Below, piece by piece: positions 62,034-64,000 of a stretch of DNA of 64,000 nt. The notes under the pieces are model-generated. The model worked only from the letters and a program-made list of their open reading frames with translations. It had not been told where the DNA came from and searched no databases. Source of the stretch: an uncultured Lentisphaeria bacterium (lineage in GTDB: Bacteria > Verrucomicrobiota > Lentisphaeria > Victivallales > UBA1829); contig CASDPB010000021.1 of assembly GCA_949282305.1 (NCBI GenBank), positions 1 to 64,000 on the forward strand, read 5' to 3'. The position numbers and the translations under genes are program-made. Numbering within the stretch: the stretch's first letter is position 1; each line of letters begins with the position of its first letter.

Positions 62034-62471
62034 ATGGCGAAAATCTCTGACAGTGTTTGCCTGAATCATCCCGATACCCCCGCGGTCACACGCTGTGCGA
62101 CCTGCGGAAAACCGATTTGCAGAAGTTGCATCGTGAGTCAAAACGGTTCCAACTACTGCTCTCAACTCTGCGCAGCCAATGCGGAAAAATCCGCCGGACG
62201 TGTCAGCGCAGTCATGGAAAGCAGAAAACGTGCCGATTCAAGAAGAGGAGCGCGGACACTGATTATTCTGGTCATTCTGATTGCGGGAGCCGCGGCGGCA
62301 TATTATTTCTACACCCGGAACAAGGACGATGTGGACCGGTTCGTGCAGAAGACGGAAAAGGAGCTGGGGAAAAAGATCAAACAGAATGCGGGCGATGCCA
62401 AGAAATCCATTGAAGGGGGAATTCCTTCCAATTCGAAGTATAAAACCGACCGCGAAGACATGGTCAGGTAA
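62034..62471 (+). CDS. Zinc-finger, single-span membrane protein
   Basis: Protein of 145 residues. The N-terminus is a B-box-like zinc site: C-x2-H at CLNHPD, CATCGKPICRSC and YCSQLC give enough Cys/His for two zincs. One membrane helix (about 73-92, LIILVILIAGAAAAYYFY) and a charged C-terminal helix follow. Bacterial proteins of this design often have regulatory or adaptor roles, unproven here. AAAGGAG precedes the ATG. It lies between a lipoprotein gene and a binding-protein-like gene with its own promoter. Confidence 0.7.
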   Translation: MAKISDSVCLNHPDTPAVTRCATCGKPICRSCIVSQNGSNYCSQLCAANAEKSAGRVSAVMESRKRADSRRGARTLIILVILIAGAAAAYYFYTRNKDDVDRFVQKTEKELGKKIKQNAGDAKKSIEGGIPSNSKYKTDREDMVR

Positions 62472-62620
62472 TTTGAAACATTGTCAGGGACTCTTTTCTT
62501 ACGGGATGCCGGCAGTCCGCATTCGGAAAAACCTTCGGATTTTCCGTGAAAAAACGGAAAAACATGTTGCACCGGAAATTTCCTGATCGAGACCCGGCAA
62601 AACCGGAAAAGGGCAGCGGT

Positions 62621-63433
62621 ATGAAAAAAACTCTCTTTCTTCTTCTGGCGTTGTTTGCAGGCACTCTCGCCGCCGCCGAACTGAAACTTGCATGTTTCAA
62701 TCATTTCACATCTTTTTTCAAAGACTTCAGGCGCCCGCCGGATGAGATTGTCTCCATCCGGAAAATGCCCGGAGCGGAAATTATGAAACAGCTGGCGGAC
62801 GGGCGGCTCCGCATGGCAATCACAGACCGGCTTCCGGAAAAGACGCGGAATTTCGACGTCACGGAACTTGCCGTCGCCGGAACCATCCTTGCGGTTCACC
62901 CGGAAAATCCGCTGAAGACAATCTCCTGCGCCGACGCGCGGGAACTGCTCGACGCAAAAATTCCGACCTGGCATTCCCTGAACGGCAGCCGTGCGCAAGT
63001 CCATATTTACAAAGTCGCCGGCAATATGCCGCGCCCCGTCATCCATCGCTGCGACAAATGCGGTGCAACACCGAAGAAAACGAAAAAAAGCAAGGCGGGG
63101 AAACAGGAAAAGCGCGCGATGGTTCTCCAGACGGAAAATACGTCGAAAAGTTTCGTTCTGCTGTTCGTCGATCCGGACGGCGTGGCGGAGCTGCCGCTCT
63201 CGTCCTATCATGAAAACCGCGTCAAACTGCTTCCCGTGGACAATGTCATGCCCACGCTGGAAAATTTCAGGACGGGCAGATATCCCCTGTCGCGGAAAAT
63301 CTACCTGATTACAGCGAAACAGCTGACAGACTCCGAACGGGGGCTTGTCTCATATATCAAAAGCAGAAAATTCGCCGCACAGCTTTATGCGGACGGATAC
63401 CTGCCGATCGAACAGAAAGCGGAAACAAGATGA
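62621..63433 (+). CDS. Periplasmic substrate-binding-like protein (PBP type, PstS-like)
   Basis: Protein of 270 residues. The ATG at 62621 begins a clear signal peptide (KKTLFLLLALFAGTLAAA); an ATG 75 bases upstream would bury it. The mature part follows the PBP pattern of molybdate/phosphate binding proteins: MAITDRLPEKT, LAVHPENPLKTISCADARELLD, then SRKIYLITAKQLTDSERGLVSYIKS near the end. A CDKCGATPKKTKKSKAGK segment (about 143-160) adds a CxxC pair and a basic stretch. No transporter genes are adjacent; it overlaps bioD by four bases. Confidence 0.7.
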   Translation: MKKTLFLLLALFAGTLAAAELKLACFNHFTSFFKDFRRPPDEIVSIRKMPGAEIMKQLADGRLRMAITDRLPEKTRNFDVTELAVAGTILAVHPENPLKTISCADARELLDAKIPTWHSLNGSRAQVHIYKVAGNMPRPVIHRCDKCGATPKKTKKSKAGKQEKRAMVLQTENTSKSFVLLFVDPDGVAELPLSSYHENRVKLLPVDNVMPTLENFRTGRYPLSRKIYLITAKQLTDSERGLVSYIKSRKFAAQLYADGYLPIEQKAETR

Positions 63434-64000
63434 AAACCTATTTTGTAACCGGAACCGGAACCGGTATCGGAAAAACGTATATCAGCGCACTGCTCGCCCG
63501 GGAGGCGGTTCGCGCAGGACTCAGAACCGCCATGATGAAACCGGTGCAGACGGGCATGAAGGATCCATTCAACGGCGACCTCGGGGAAATCCGGCGGAAA
63601 GAGCCGCGGGTTCTGGATATTCCCCCCGGACTGGCGTGTCCCTACTGCCTCGAATATGAATCCTCGCCGCACCTCGCGGCGGAAAAGGAGAACGTGGAAA
63701 TCCAGTTCAGCCGCATCCGGGATTGTTACGATCAGATCGTGAAGGAGTATGCGCCGGACATTGTTTTCCTCGAAGGCGCGGGGGGAATCTGCGTTCCGGT
63801 CTCGGACAAAATATTGACCGCCGAACTGATTCAATACCTCGGTTTTGAAACCATCATCGTGGCACCGGCGGGACTCGGCGCCATCAACCATACGCTTCTC
63901 TCCCTCGAATACCTGCGGAACCGCAATATCAGGGTCACGGGCGTAATCCTGAATCAGTTCAGCAATCCGCCGACGGAAATTGAACTGGACAACATCCGCA
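63430..64000 (+). CDS. bioD: Dethiobiotin synthetase (3' end beyond window)
   Basis: First 190 codons visible, open to the window end. The P-loop GTGTGIGKT (8-16) follows YFVT; KPVQTGMKD, FLEGAGGICVPVS and VTGVILNQ also match BioD, which closes the ureido ring of biotin using CO2 and ATP. The ATG overlaps the stop of the upstream gene (ATGA). Biotin is needed by the OadA encoded in this window. Confidence 0.9.
   Translation, partial: MKTYFVTGTGTGIGKTYISALLAREAVRAGLRTAMMKPVQTGMKDPFNGDLGEIRRKEPRVLDIPPGLACPYCLEYESSPHLAAEKENVEIQFSRIRDCYDQIVKEYAPDIVFLEGAGGICVPVSDKILTAELIQYLGFETIIVAPAGLGAINHTLLSLEYLRNRNIRVTGVILNQFSNPPTEIELDNIR

Noticed and set aside
62621-63433. Phosphate-uptake role for the PstS-like protein
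   Set aside because: No pst permease, ATPase or phoU gene is nearby and the ligand residues cannot be confirmed by eye.
1-64000. CRISPR arrays, rRNA and tRNA genes
   Set aside because: I looked for regularly spaced repeats and for tRNA cloverleaf or rRNA-like segments in the gaps and saw none.

Overview
The window looks like chromosomal DNA of a Lentisphaerota (Victivallales-type) bacterium, probably a fermenting gut glycan degrader. The clues are moderately GC-rich genes, pseudopilin proteins with an FTLIE signal sitting inside LacI/glycosidase loci, many LacI/AraC regulators next to glycoside hydrolases, anaerobic metabolism (biotin-dependent oxaloacetate decarboxylase, ferredoxin-linked 2-oxoacid oxidoreductase), and a MurA whose active-site Cys is Asp as in the related Chlamydiae. 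This placement is inference from gene content. I see no rRNA, tRNA, CRISPR array or intact transposase.

Layout. 1-6.0 kb: tandem paralogous TPR lipoprotein genes (the left one cut by the window edge), a CsoR-type metal regulator with a Zn/Cd-type P1B ATPase, a small secreted protein, and an M24-fold hydrolase divergent from a LacI regulator. 6.0-11.7 kb: that LacI regulator, a GH4 alpha-galactosidase-type enzyme, an XRE-cupin regulator, a DUF4173 membrane protein and a small exported protein. 11.9-18.3 kb: oadA-oadB-oadG facing a four-component 2-oxoacid:ferredoxin oxidoreductase operon; each operon ends in its own hairpin terminator. 18.7-25.2 kb: polysaccharide locus 1 (self-regulated LacI, DUF4091-like glycosidase, pseudopilin, GH36). 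25.6-33.5 kb: lnt, nadB, pcnB, then a SIS-domain/FGGY-kinase/macrodomain operon. 33.6-37.7 kb: an LCAT-like lipoprotein hydrolase overlapping an unusual fusion of a serine-less alpha/beta-hydrolase to an HxxxDG acyltransferase. 37.7-50.2 kb, minus strand: LacI, pseudopilin, a glycosidase with duplicated end modules, a CUT1 ABC transporter with an enlarged permease, and a CUT2 ABC transporter whose binding protein is frameshifted. 51.8-58.6 kb: an AraC regulator divergent from a DegT aminotransferase, then a Gfo/Idh/MocA - ceramidase-like - NagB-like - PIG-L operon closed by a strong terminator. 58.7-64 kb: a membrane protein, murA (Cys to Asp), a lipoprotein, a zinc-finger membrane protein, a periplasmic binding-like protein and bioD running off the right edge.

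How the genes fit together. Glycans are probably cut outside or in the periplasm by the GH enzymes and imported by the ABC systems under LacI/AraC control. Carbon then flows to pyruvate and oxaloacetate, where the Oad pump would couple decarboxylation to sodium export and the Vor/Kor enzyme would oxidise 2-oxoacids with ferredoxin. The best candidates for undescribed biology are the 52.7-58.5 kb amino-sugar/N-acyl cluster and the 33.6-37.7 kb acyl-handling pair.
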